A DNA stretch of 64,000 nucleotides. Source: Sphingorhabdus lutea (GTDB lineage: Bacteria; Pseudomonadota; Alphaproteobacteria; Sphingomonadales; Sphingomonadaceae). The position numbers and the translations under genes are program-made. The notes under the pieces were generated by a model. The model was not told where the DNA came from, did no database searches, and was given only the letters and a program-made list of their open reading frames with translations. The stretch covers positions 1,292,501-1,356,500 of the forward strand of contig NZ_CP018154.1 of the NCBI RefSeq assembly GCF_001889025.1, given 5' to 3'. This document shows, piece after piece, positions 8,698-16,922 of the stretch (position 1 is the stretch's first letter; each line of letters begins with the position of its first letter).

Positions 8698-10110
8698 TTA
8701 GTCTGCTTTCGCGCTATTTGCAAGCATTTCCAGCATATCGGCTGCAAATAATGACAGGCTGTCATCACGTGCGCCCATAATGGCGATGCGGTCGCCGGTT
8801 TCAGCAATAGCAGAAATATATGCGCCACATTCTTCACGCAGCGCGATATGGCGGGCTTGAACTTGTTGATGCGCGTTAATCGCCTCCACCAATTGCGGCG
8901 TGCCGACTGATTTATCAACCGTTCCGCCAAAATATACCGGATCGCATATTATAAGCTGATCATCCTTGGTTAAATATTTGGCAAAAACCTCTGCCAATTC
9001 ATCCTTCATCAAGCGTAATGGGCCAAAACCATGGGGTTGGAAAAATGCGATAACGCGGCCATTAAATGACTTCATGGCCGATAATGTGGCGGCTATTTTA
9101 TCCGGATTATGCCCAAAATCATCAATAATGGTTATGCCATTTGTTGTACCAACCATTTCAAACCGGCGGCGCAGGCCGGAAAATTGGCCAATTGCCGCAA
9201 TGGCATCTGATAATTTAATGCCCATCGCCATGCTTGCCGCAATTGCCGCCAGCGCATTGGCGATATTATGTTTGCCCGGCACCTGTAACGCCACTTTAAA
9301 AATTTCATCCTTATATAAAAGATCGAAATTGGCGGCCATGGGATGCAGGATAATATTTGTCGCGCAAAAATCCGCATCATTGGTAAATCCAAAGCTGACC
9401 GCCCCCCTATGCGGGCGTAGATCCATCAATTTGCGGCTTTCCACATCGTCAATATTCCAAATAAGATGAGGCGCTTTTGCGGCAAAATCACCAAAAAGCT
9501 GGTGCAGCTCCTCCATTGATTTATGGTCCAGTGTGATATTGTTCAAAACCGCAATTTGGGGATTGAACAGCGCAATTGAGCCGTCGCTTTCGTCCACTTC
9601 GGAAATAAAAGCTTCTCCATCACCGGAAATGGCGCTGGCAAAGCGGTTTTTATCGCTGATGAAATTTTTCATCACCGCGCCATTCATTATTTTGGGGGAA
9701 AGGCCGCAATGATGCGCAATCCATCCAATCATGCCGGTAACCGTTGATTTGCCGCTGGTCCCACCAATGGCAACACCCAGATTTGATTTGTTAAACAGGC
9801 TAGCCAATAATTCGGCGCGAGTCATTCGCGCAAGGCCCAATTTGCGGGCAGCGACAACATCGGCGACGCTGTCCTCTACAGCAGCAGAGGCGACCAATAT
9901 TTGCCCCTTATGAGTGATGCCCGAACCATCTTGGGGGAAAATTTCTATGCCCTCATCTTGTAACCAAAGAAATTTATCGGCAATACGTCCCTGATCATAG
10001 CTTCGATCCGACCCCTTTACCAAATAACCAGCGCGTTGAACCAAGGTGGCAAGCGGCAACATGCCCGAACCACCAATGCCGCAAAAATAATATTCTGTGT
10101 TTTTTGTCAT
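8698..10110 (-). CDS. mpl: Mur ligase, likely UDP-MurNAc:tripeptide ligase Mpl
   Basis: A 470-aa three-domain Mur ligase. The N-terminal Rossmann motif FCGIGGSGM replaces the shorter loops of MurD/E/F and is shared by MurC and Mpl. The ATP loop GGTSGKSTVTGM is at about residues 116-127, and DESDGS and NNITLDHKSMEE are the following Mur-ligase motifs. DDFGHNPDKIAATL is the C-terminal domain entry, with Phe where MurC usually has Tyr. Mpl re-attaches the recycled tripeptide L-Ala-gamma-D-Glu-mDAP to UDP-MurNAc. I prefer Mpl over MurC because the gene is isolated from the mur-fts cluster and faces ldcA, which makes exactly that tripeptide. Confidence 0.75.
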   Translation of the reverse strand: MTKNTEYYFCGIGGSGMLPLATLVQRAGYLVKGSDRSYDQGRIADKFLWLQDEGIEIFPQDGSGITHKGQILVASAAVEDSVADVVAARKLGLARMTRAELLASLFNKSNLGVAIGGTSGKSTVTGMIGWIAHHCGLSPKIMNGAVMKNFISDKNRFASAISGDGEAFISEVDESDGSIALFNPQIAVLNNITLDHKSMEELHQLFGDFAAKAPHLIWNIDDVESRKLMDLRPHRGAVSFGFTNDADFCATNIILHPMAANFDLLYKDEIFKVALQVPGKHNIANALAAIAASMAMGIKLSDAIAAIGQFSGLRRRFEMVGTTNGITIIDDFGHNPDKIAATLSAMKSFNGRVIAFFQPHGFGPLRLMKDELAEVFAKYLTKDDQLIICDPVYFGGTVDKSVGTPQLVEAINAHQQVQARHIALREECGAYISAIAETGDRIAIMGARDDSLSLFAADMLEMLANSAKAD

Positions 10111-10158
10111 AAATGCTGCCTATTTAGTTTCAAAGCATTTGACAATGGGCTGACAAGC

Positions 10159-11049
10159 ATGATGGATGATTTTATGGAAAATAAAATGGGATTACATATT
10201 GGCCTTTGTGCGCCGGCCACGGCAATTGACCATGAATTGGGCGCAAGTTTAGAAGCCATTGTGAAAAGGGATTATCCCTTGCTTCACCTGAATATTCATC
10301 CGCAATGCTATGCCAATCATGGCCATTTTGCGGGGGATGATGCGGCGCGTCGCGATGCATTTGTGTCAATGGCCAATGACCCAAATATTGATATTATCTG
10401 GTTTGCCAAGGGGGGATATGGTTCATGCCGAATCGCCGAAGAAGCCGCCCCATTATTGACCAATGCCGCGCGGCAGAAAATCTATATCGGCTATAGCGAT
10501 ATAGGAAATATGCTTTCCATGTTGGCAAAAAATAAAATTGGTTTTCCCGTTCACGGGCCGATGCCTATTGATTTAAGCAGAGTAGGCGGCGAGGCGGCGG
10601 TGCGCCGCGTGCTGGATTGGCTTTCTGGTTCTGCCTCAATTGATGCGGTTTTGGGACGACAGTTCAACGAACCTTTACTGCCGATAAATTTAATGACCCT
10701 ATCCATGTTATTGGGCACGAATATTATGCCAGATTTAAGCGGCCATATAGTGATGGTGGAGGATGTGGGCGAATATCATTATGCGATTGACCGTTTATTT
10801 TTCCACGTCATTGGCAATTTGAAAAAAATGAAGGCCGCGGGTTTAATGATTGGCCGATTTGGCGCAATCCCCGAAAATGACCGGGCATTTGGCATGGATA
10901 TAGAACAAATGGCGCGATATTGGTGCGATAAAATGGATCTGCCCTTTTTGGGTCATGCGGATATGGGGCATGATGTCGATAATAAAATTATACCCTTTGC
11001 TGTTGCATTGGGGGATATAGAGCGGCTAATCGCAAATAAAATATCATGA
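10159..11049 (+). CDS. ldcA: LD-carboxypeptidase LdcA (S66 family)
   Basis: Cytoplasmic serine peptidase that trims the terminal D-Ala from murein tetrapeptide during recycling. S66 features: N-terminal IGLCAPATAI, FAKGGYGSCRIAEE, the nucleophile segment YIGYSDIGNML, the Glu-containing VMVEDVGEYHYAIDR and the His in GHADMGHD. The frame is open upstream to 10036, but that part overlaps the divergent mpl gene and looks unlike the family, so a start at 10159 is chosen (10174 and 10186 are alternatives). No good ribosome site is visible at any of them. About 296 aa. It is divergent from mpl with under 50 bp between them. Confidence 0.85.
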   Translation: MMDDFMENKMGLHIGLCAPATAIDHELGASLEAIVKRDYPLLHLNIHPQCYANHGHFAGDDAARRDAFVSMANDPNIDIIWFAKGGYGSCRIAEEAAPLLTNAARQKIYIGYSDIGNMLSMLAKNKIGFPVHGPMPIDLSRVGGEAAVRRVLDWLSGSASIDAVLGRQFNEPLLPINLMTLSMLLGTNIMPDLSGHIVMVEDVGEYHYAIDRLFFHVIGNLKKMKAAGLMIGRFGAIPENDRAFGMDIEQMARYWCDKMDLPFLGHADMGHDVDNKIIPFAVALGDIERLIANKIS

Positions 11050-11087
11050 CATGATAAATTTATAATAATTTTAAGGGGCAAATTTCA

Positions 11088-12023
11088 ATGCGTGCATTTA
11101 TTTTTCCAGGGCAGGGCAGTCAACATGTTGGCATGGGCAAGGCATTGGCCGAGGCAAGTCCGACGGCAAAGGCGGTTTTTCAAGAAGTTGATGATGTTCT
11201 GAACCAGCATTTATTTAAATTAATGTGCGAAGGGCCGGAATCCGATTTGACCTTAACCGAAAATGCGCAGCCCGCAATCATGGCCAACGCCATTGCAACA
11301 TTGCGCGTGATGGAGGTTGAGGGCGGTATGAATTTGGCAGAAAAAGCCGCCTGTGTCGCGGGGCATAGTCTTGGCGAATATAGCGCATTATGCGCGGCGG
11401 GGGTGTTTGACCTTGCCACCACCGCAAAGTTGTTGAAATTGCGCGGACAGGCAATGCAAAAGGCTGTGCCCGTGGGGGAGGGCAGCATGGCGGCTTTGCT
11501 GGGCGCGGATATTGAAAAGGCCGAGGCATTGGCAAATGCAGCGGCGCAGGGTGAAATTTGCACCGTGGCCAATGATAATGACCCAGGCCAAGTTGTTATT
11601 TCCGGCGCAAAGGGCGCGATTGACCGTGCGATTGAAATGGTAAAGGATCATGGCATTAAACGCGGCATATTATTGCCCGTATCCGCGCCATTTCATTGCC
11701 CCATGATGGCACCCGCAGGTGAAGCAATGGCCGAAGCATTGGCCGATGTGGCATTTGGGAAATGCGTGGTTGATTTATATGCCAATGTCACCGCCGCCAA
11801 AACATGCAATAACGAAGAAATATCCGATTTATTGGTGCGGCAGGTAACGGGCAGGGTGCGGTGGCGCGAAACCGCCATCAATATGGCGGCCGATGGCGTG
11901 ACATATAGCGTGGAATTGGGCGGCAAGGTGTTGTCCCCCATGATGAAGCGCAGCGCAGCGGACATGCAAACAGCATCCATTTTGACCATGGATGATATTG
12001 AAAATTTCTTAAAGGAGTTATGA
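11088..12023 (+). CDS. fabD: malonyl-CoA:ACP transacylase FabD
   Basis: Transfers malonyl groups from CoA to ACP for fatty acid elongation. The 311-aa product starts MRAFIFPGQGSQHVGMG, has the active-site Ser in AGHSLGEYSAL (Ser94) and the second catalytic region SAPFHCPMM with its His near residue 204. The C-terminal SVELGGKVLSPMMKR is also family-typical. It is the first of the fab genes, 38 bp after ldcA and 4 bp before fabG. Confidence 0.97.
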   Translation: MRAFIFPGQGSQHVGMGKALAEASPTAKAVFQEVDDVLNQHLFKLMCEGPESDLTLTENAQPAIMANAIATLRVMEVEGGMNLAEKAACVAGHSLGEYSALCAAGVFDLATTAKLLKLRGQAMQKAVPVGEGSMAALLGADIEKAEALANAAAQGEICTVANDNDPGQVVISGAKGAIDRAIEMVKDHGIKRGILLPVSAPFHCPMMAPAGEAMAEALADVAFGKCVVDLYANVTAAKTCNNEEISDLLVRQVTGRVRWRETAINMAADGVTYSVELGGKVLSPMMKRSAADMQTASILTMDDIENFLKEL

Positions 12024-12027
12024 TCTG

Positions 12028-12768
12028 ATGTTTGATTTAACGGGAAAAACTGCATTGGTAACGGGTGCAAGCGGCGGTATTGGCAGCGCGATTGCCCATG
12101 CATTGGCCGCTCAGGGGGCGCAGGTTGTTTTGTCGGGTACACGCCAAATTGTTCTGGCCGAGGTAAAAGCAACAATGAAAGGCGATAATCATGAGGTGGT
12201 AGCATGTAATTTATCCGATGCCGAAGATGTTGAAAATTTAATCCCTGCGGTGATTGAAAAGGTCGGTAAATTGGACATTTTGGTCAATAATGCCGGCATT
12301 ACCCGCGATAATTTGGCGATGCGGATGAAGGATGATGAATGGGCGGATGTCATACGCGTTAATTTGGAATCAAATTTTCGCCTTGCCCGCGCGGCGGCCC
12401 GTCCAATGATGAAGGCGCGATTTGGCCGAATTATTTCTATTACCAGCGTGGTCGGCGCAACGGGAAATCCAGGGCAAGCAAATTATGCCGCATCAAAAGC
12501 GGGCGTTGTCGGCATGTCCAAGGCATTGGCACAGGAATTGGCAAGCAGGGGCATTACGGTCAATTGTGTTGCACCTGGTTTTATCGCCACGCCCATGACC
12601 GATGTGTTGCCTGATGCGCAAAAAGATGCACTAAATGGCCGGATTCCCATGGGCCGGATGGGCGAGGGAAGCGACATTGGCGCGGCAGTGGCCTATTTAG
12701 CATCAAATGAGGCGGGTTATATGACGGGCCAAACTTTGCACGTAAATGGCGGCATGGCGATGTTGTAA
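12028..12768 (+). CDS. fabG: 3-oxoacyl-ACP reductase FabG
   Basis: NADPH-dependent short-chain dehydrogenase reducing 3-oxoacyl-ACP. Visible: the cofactor loop TGASGGIGSAIA, the NNAGITRDNLAMRM segment, catalytic Ser in ITSVVGATGN, the YAASKAG Tyr-x-x-x-Lys pair and GFIATPMTD. The C-terminus MTGQTLHVNGGMAML is typical. 246 aa. AGGAG lies upstream, overlapping the end of fabD, so translation is probably coupled. Confidence 0.96.
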   Translation: MFDLTGKTALVTGASGGIGSAIAHALAAQGAQVVLSGTRQIVLAEVKATMKGDNHEVVACNLSDAEDVENLIPAVIEKVGKLDILVNNAGITRDNLAMRMKDDEWADVIRVNLESNFRLARAAARPMMKARFGRIISITSVVGATGNPGQANYAASKAGVVGMSKALAQELASRGITVNCVAPGFIATPMTDVLPDAQKDALNGRIPMGRMGEGSDIGAAVAYLASNEAGYMTGQTLHVNGGMAML

Positions 12769-12887
12769 ATTGGAAATTTTGTGATTAACTATTGAATAAT
12801 TATAACTGCCCCCTTGCCTATACGTAATATTGGCAGTAGTGGGCAAAGGTGAAATTGAAACTCCCAAAAGGAAGAATGGAGCAAAAG

Positions 12888-13121
12888 ATGAGTGATACAG
12901 CAGAACGGGTACAAAAAATTGTTGTCGAACATTTGGGCGTCGAAGCCGATAAGGTAAATCCAGAAGCAAGCTTTATCGATGATCTTGGCGCGGATAGCCT
13001 TGACATTGTTGAATTGGTTATGGCTTTTGAAGAAGAATTTAACGTAGAAATTCCTGATGAAGCTGCACAAGATATTGCAACCGTTAAGGACGCAATCGAC
13101 TTTATTGAAAAGCAGGCTTAA
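12888..13121 (+). CDS. acpP: acyl carrier protein AcpP
   Basis: A 77-aa carrier that holds growing acyl chains on a phosphopantetheine arm. The attachment motif [19 protein letters not shown] places the modified serine at residue 37. The start ATG at 12888 is chosen because GGAG lies six bases upstream and it gives the normal length; the frame itself opens 39 bp earlier. The 119-bp gap after fabG and the terminator behind the gene suggest a separate, abundant transcript. The gap holds a small inverted repeat, ACTGCC/GGCAGT (12805-12837). Confidence 0.97.
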   Translation: MSDTAERVQKIVVEHLGVEADKVNPEASFIDDLGADSLDIVELVMAFEEEFNVEIPDEAAQDIATVKDAIDFIEKQA

Positions 13122-13162
13122 TCTTTTTGGGCGTGAAACCCATTGATTATAGTTAAAATTAT

Positions 13163-13216
13163 AAATGGCGGTTGTTGACCCTTTATTTTGGGTGGCAGGC
13201 GCCATTTTCTTTTTTG
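13163..13216 (+). terminator. Rho-independent terminator after acpP
   Basis: AAATGGCG (13163-13170) pairs perfectly with CGCCATTT (13200-13207). Inside it ACCC pairs with GGGT, and the stem is followed by TCTTTTTTG. It lies 41 bp past the acpP stop and before fabF, so fabF must have its own promoter or depend on read-through. Confidence 0.85.
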
Positions 13217-13273
13217 TCTTTATGTAAAATTTGTGGCAAAAAATATATCTTATTATTTATTGGAGAATATTCG

Positions 13274-14530
13274 ATGCGCCGTGTTGTTGTAACGGGATTG
13301 GGTTTGGTCACGCCATTGGGCGCGGATGTTGAAACAAGCTGGGCAAATATTTTGGCCTCTAAATCAGGGGCGGGAACAATTACCCGTTTTGATGCATCCA
13401 ACCAAAAATGCACCATTGCATGCGAAGTTAAGCCAGCGGATCATGAATATGGCTTTGACCCCAATAAACGCGTGGATCACAAGGTTCAGCGGCAGGTTGA
13501 TCCATTTATTGTTTATGGCATTGATGCGGCGGGACAGGCATTGGAAGATGCCGGATTGACCGAAATGACCGAACAGCAGCGTTATCGCGCAGGATGTTCA
13601 ATCGGGTCGGGCATTGGCGGTTTGCCGGGCATTGAATCTGAATCATTGATATTGGCGGAAAAAGGCCCAGGCCGAGTCAGCCCGCATTTTGTGCATGGAC
13701 GCCTTATCAACCTTATCTCCGGTCAGGTTAGCATTAAATATGGCCTGATGGGGCCAAATCATGCGGTTGTGACTGCTTGTTCAACGGGCGCACACTCCAT
13801 TGGTGATGCGGCGCGGATGATTCGCGACGATGATTGTGATATTATGTTGGCGGGCGGTGCTGAAAGCACCATTTGCCCGATTGGCATTGCCGGCTTTGCA
13901 CAGGCGCGCGCGCTCAACATGACCTATAATGACCGACCAGAGGCAGCCAGCCGCCCTTATGATAAGGACCGTGACGGCTTTGTCATGGGCGAGGGCGCGG
14001 GTGTTGTCGTGTTGGAAGAATATGAACATGCAAAGGCACGCGGCGCAAAAATTTATGCCGAAATTGTTGGCTATGGCCTTTCGGGAGATGCGCATCATGT
14101 CACCGCGCCGCATCCAGAAGGCCTTGGCGCATATCGCGCCATGGAAATGGCATTGAAAAAATCTGGTCTGACCACGGCGGATATTGATTATGTCAATGCC
14201 CATGGCACATCAACCATGGCGGATACCATTGAATTGGCGTCGGTAAAGCGGTTATTTGGCGATGATATTGCCAATATGTCGATGAGCTCGACCAAATCAG
14301 CCATTGGCCATTTATTGGGCGGAGCAGGGGCTGTAGAGGCGATTTTCTGTATCCTTGCTATTCGTGACCAAATTGTGCCGCCCACATTAAATTTGGATAA
14401 TCCTGATGAGGGAACGGACGGCGTTGACCTTGTCCCCCATATTGCCAAAAAACGTCAGGTGCGGGCTGTTTTGAACAATAGCTTTGGTTTTGGCGGCACC
14501 AATGCCAGCCTGATTATGAAGGCGATATAA
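13274..14530 (+). CDS. fabF: 3-oxoacyl-ACP synthase II FabF
   Basis: Condensing enzyme of fatty acid elongation. Starting at MRRVVVTGLGLVTPLG the product is 418 aa, the usual length. The catalytic Cys is in VVTACSTGAHSIGDA. The two histidines are in NAHGTSTMADTIE and KSAIGHLLGGAGAVEA, and the Gly-rich end NNSFGFGGTNASLI is present. The open frame begins 102 bp upstream, but TGGAGAA before 13274 and homology expectation fix the start. It is separated from acpP by a terminator and followed by mltG after 4 bp. Confidence 0.97.
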   Translation: MRRVVVTGLGLVTPLGADVETSWANILASKSGAGTITRFDASNQKCTIACEVKPADHEYGFDPNKRVDHKVQRQVDPFIVYGIDAAGQALEDAGLTEMTEQQRYRAGCSIGSGIGGLPGIESESLILAEKGPGRVSPHFVHGRLINLISGQVSIKYGLMGPNHAVVTACSTGAHSIGDAARMIRDDDCDIMLAGGAESTICPIGIAGFAQARALNMTYNDRPEAASRPYDKDRDGFVMGEGAGVVVLEEYEHAKARGAKIYAEIVGYGLSGDAHHVTAPHPEGLGAYRAMEMALKKSGLTTADIDYVNAHGTSTMADTIELASVKRLFGDDIANMSMSSTKSAIGHLLGGAGAVEAIFCILAIRDQIVPPTLNLDNPDEGTDGVDLVPHIAKKRQVRAVLNNSFGFGGTNASLIMKAI

Positions 14531-14534
14531 TTTA

Positions 14535-15506
14535 ATGCGCAAATTTGGCTGCTTAATTTTTGGTATTTTCGCATTGGCGGCGGTGCTGATTGGTGGAAAT
14601 TTTGTTTATGGTTGGACGGCGGCAGGGCCATCTGAACGTGACGTCACCGTGGTTATTCCCAAGGGGGCGTCGTTAACAAAGGCGGCCAAGCAGCTTGAGG
14701 AGGCCGATTTATTAAAATCCGCCGATGCATTTTTATTTCGCGCCAAAATTTTGGGCGGCGGGACCAGCATAAAGCCGGGTGAATATTTAATCCCCGCAGG
14801 GGCCAGCAACCGCGATATTTTGAATATTATTCAAGGTGGCAAGGTTCGGCAAAGATTGGTCACCATAACAGAGGGGATGCCCTCTATCATGGTATATGAG
14901 CGTTTAATGGCCATTGAGGAGTTAAGCGGCGATATTGATGTGCCAGCCGAGGGGTCGGTCATGCCCGAAAGCTATAGCTTTCAAAAGGGCGAAAGCCGCG
15001 CCAAAGTGCTGGGCCGTATGCAGGATGCCATGACCAAGGCAATTGATGAGCTTTGGGCGAAACGATCCCCCAATACGGTTGTTAAAACGCCGCAAGAGGC
15101 CATTATTTTGGCCGCCATTGTGGAAAAAGAAACCCAAATTGCGGCTGAACGCCCCATTGTTGCGGGGGTTTATTCCAATCGCCTGCGCCAAAATATGATG
15201 TTACAGGCCGATCCCACCATTATTTACCCAATTACAAAGGGTAAACCGCTGGGCCGGCGGATTTTGAAATCTGAAATCCAATCGGTTAATGATTATAATA
15301 CTTATGCGATGATTGGCCTGCCCAAAGGGCCGATTGCCAATCCATCGAAAGCATCGATTGAGGCGGTGTTGAACCCTGCAAAAACCAATGCCCTTTATTT
15401 TGTTGCCGATGGCAAGGGTGGGCATATTTTTGCTGATACATTGGCCGAACATAATGCCAATGTGGAAAAATGGTATGCCATTCGTAAACAGCGCGGTGAA
15501 ATGTAA
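14535..15506 (+). CDS. mltG: endolytic murein transglycosylase MltG
   Basis: Inner-membrane YceG-family enzyme that cleaves nascent glycan strands and sets their length. The 323-aa protein has one N-terminal membrane anchor (residues 6-28), a LysM-like region (VTVVIPKGASLTKAAKQL) and the YceG domain. That domain contains ITEGMPSIMVYERL, the catalytic Glu in AAIVEKETQIAAERP and YSNRLRQNMMLQADPT. It follows fabF by 4 bp, an arrangement common in alphaproteobacteria. Confidence 0.95.
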   Translation: MRKFGCLIFGIFALAAVLIGGNFVYGWTAAGPSERDVTVVIPKGASLTKAAKQLEEADLLKSADAFLFRAKILGGGTSIKPGEYLIPAGASNRDILNIIQGGKVRQRLVTITEGMPSIMVYERLMAIEELSGDIDVPAEGSVMPESYSFQKGESRAKVLGRMQDAMTKAIDELWAKRSPNTVVKTPQEAIILAAIVEKETQIAAERPIVAGVYSNRLRQNMMLQADPTIIYPITKGKPLGRRILKSEIQSVNDYNTYAMIGLPKGPIANPSKASIEAVLNPAKTNALYFVADGKGGHIFADTLAEHNANVEKWYAIRKQRGEM

Positions 15507-15528
15507 TTCGCAAAATACAAGTTACGAG

Positions 15529-15570
15529 TTATTAGCGGCGGGCCGTGAGTATCACGGCCTACCCCTAATA
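15529..15570. other. two-part hairpin between convergent genes
   Basis: GGCCGTGA (15541-15548) pairs perfectly with TCACGGCC (15552-15559) around a three-base loop. Further out TATTAG pairs with CTAATA. It sits between the ends of mltG and the leftward 15576 gene. There is no clean T-run next to the stem, so it is not a standard terminator, though it may help end both transcripts. Confidence 0.45.
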
Positions 15571-15575
15571 GAAAC

Positions 15576-16010
15576 TTATTTTAAATATCCCTTATCTGCC
15601 GATTGACGCGCGAACCATATGCTGAAAATTGCAAATCCGACCACCAAAATGGGCATGATAATATTTGCGCCGACCATATATTTTTGACCATCGGCCACAA
15701 ACCAAATCCAATATTGTTGAACCATCACGCCAATGAATGAAATGATATAGGCGGTAAGGGCAAATTTGCGGCGAATTAACAATGAAATCGCACCTGCCAT
15801 ACCCGCCCAAACGGCAATGGCATAGGCGCTTAACGACCATAGGCTTTGTTTTGATGCAAAATGCTGCGTCATTTCATCCATTGATGCAATGGCGTCCTTG
15901 CTGGTCATCATATCCATTAAATATGCGGTAATTCCCATAATGTTCCACAATGTCAATATGCTGGCCACCACCCAGAAAATTACCGGCGGCTTCACCTCAA
16001 ATTTTGTCAT
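15576..16010 (-). CDS. four-helix membrane protein of unknown function
   Basis: A 144-aa integral membrane protein with four hydrophobic segments, roughly residues 8-32, 58-80, 84-108 and 113-134. A polar stretch rich in Met, Asp and Glu lies between the first two. The segment FIGVMVQQYWIWFVADGQKY is notable for aromatics. I recognise the type from sphingomonad genomes, where it is annotated only as hypothetical. GGAGAGGGG stands just before the ATG. It stands alone, convergent with mltG. No partner or function is indicated. Confidence 0.65.
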   Translation of the reverse strand: MTKFEVKPPVIFWVVASILTLWNIMGITAYLMDMMTSKDAIASMDEMTQHFASKQSLWSLSAYAIAVWAGMAGAISLLIRRKFALTAYIISFIGVMVQQYWIWFVADGQKYMVGANIIMPILVVGFAIFSIWFARQSADKGYLK

Positions 16011-16135
16011 AAATATCCCCTCTCCATGGCTATGTTTTTCCCATTATCGCGAATGTTTCCGTAAATTGCGGCGTTGGTCAAGTAAAAGCATGTCATGCAT
16101 TGCTTGCCAAATGGGGTAATTGCCATCATGACAAT

Positions 16136-16669
16136 ATGATGAATGATGAGCTATGCCCCATAATATTAACCGCGCAATTTGATGCAAAAAATCAGGCATG
16201 GGCCAATAAGCTGCGCCAGACGCATTTTCCGGCGGAAAGAAACTATTTGGATGCGCATTTAACCCTATTTCACCATTTGCCGCCGCATCATCAGGCAGAG
16301 ATATTTGCGATGTGCAAAAATTTATGCGCGCAATATGCCCCGTTAAACGCCCAGATTGACCGTTTAATACATTTGGGACGCGGCGTTGCCTATCATGTCG
16401 ATTGCCCCGCATTGGTGCATCTGCGCCAAGAAATGGCGCATGCATTTCATGGATTGTTAACCCAGCAGGATCAACATAAGCCCCGTTTGCATATAACCAT
16501 TCAAAATAAGGTTATTCCTGCAGAGGCAAAAAATTTATTGGAAAATTTACAGGCGGATTTCACCCCGCGCGACATGACCATTACCGGCTTTGCCGCCCAT
16601 GCATATAAGGGCGGGCCGTGGGAATTATTAAAAAAATGGCAATTTCGGGGGCAAATTCGCGCCGGATAA
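16136..16669 (+). CDS. 2H phosphoesterase, 2'-5' RNA ligase family
   Basis: A protein of about 177 aa carrying the two HxTx motifs of the 2H (LigT/ThpR) superfamily: HLTLFH near residue 40 and HITIQN near residue 130. Each supplies one catalytic His and Thr. Such enzymes open 2',3'-cyclic phosphates or ligate RNA halves in vitro. Spacing and length fit the stand-alone family. The frame opens at 16100; the adjacent ATGs at 16136/16139 fit the family better, but no ribosome site is clear. It stands alone before the tRNA-Met gene. Confidence 0.8.
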   Translation: MMNDELCPIILTAQFDAKNQAWANKLRQTHFPAERNYLDAHLTLFHHLPPHHQAEIFAMCKNLCAQYAPLNAQIDRLIHLGRGVAYHVDCPALVHLRQEMAHAFHGLLTQQDQHKPRLHITIQNKVIPAEAKNLLENLQADFTPRDMTITGFAAHAYKGGPWELLKKWQFRGQIRAG

Positions 16670-16721
16670 AAATATTTTCACGCCAAAGGGAAAAAATATT
16701 CATATTTTTGTCTTTGCTATA

Positions 16722-16750
16722 TTGACCCGCTATGCCCAGCGGACTATAGG
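16722..16750 (+). promoter_or_regulatory. sigma-70-type promoter for tRNA-Met
   Basis: TTGACC and TATAGG are separated by exactly 17 bases, placing a start point near 16757, about 32 bp before the tRNA. The 16670-16788 gap otherwise holds nothing I can identify. Confidence 0.6.
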
Positions 16751-16788
16751 CCCGTTTCCAATTGCATTATTTGATGCAAATTTGTGAT

Positions 16789-16865
16789 GGCGAAGTAGCT
16801 CAGCTGGTTAGAGCGGTGGAATCATAATCCATAGGTCGGGGGTTCAAGTCCCTCCTTCGCTACCA
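16789..16865 (+). tRNA. tRNA-Met (anticodon CAT), elongator type
   Basis: A 77-nt cloverleaf. Acceptor GGCGAAG pairs with CTTCGCT (one G-T), the D-arm is AGCTCAGCTGGTTAGAGC, the anticodon loop is ATCATAA and the T-arm is GGGGGTTCAAGTCCC. CCA is encoded. The overall sequence matches alphaproteobacterial elongator Met tRNA rather than initiator, which has an unpaired C1-A72, or the lysidine tRNA-Ile2. That last distinction is by resemblance only. Confidence 0.93.
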
Positions 16866-16922
16866 TCCCCCCCAAATATTAAACATGGTTTTTGCAGACT
16901 TCAGGCGATAAAATCTGTGTTT

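Noticed and set aside
10036..10158. N-terminal extension of LdcA
   Set aside because: It overlaps the divergent mpl start and its Cys-rich translation is unlike S66 peptidases; a start near 10159 is preferred.
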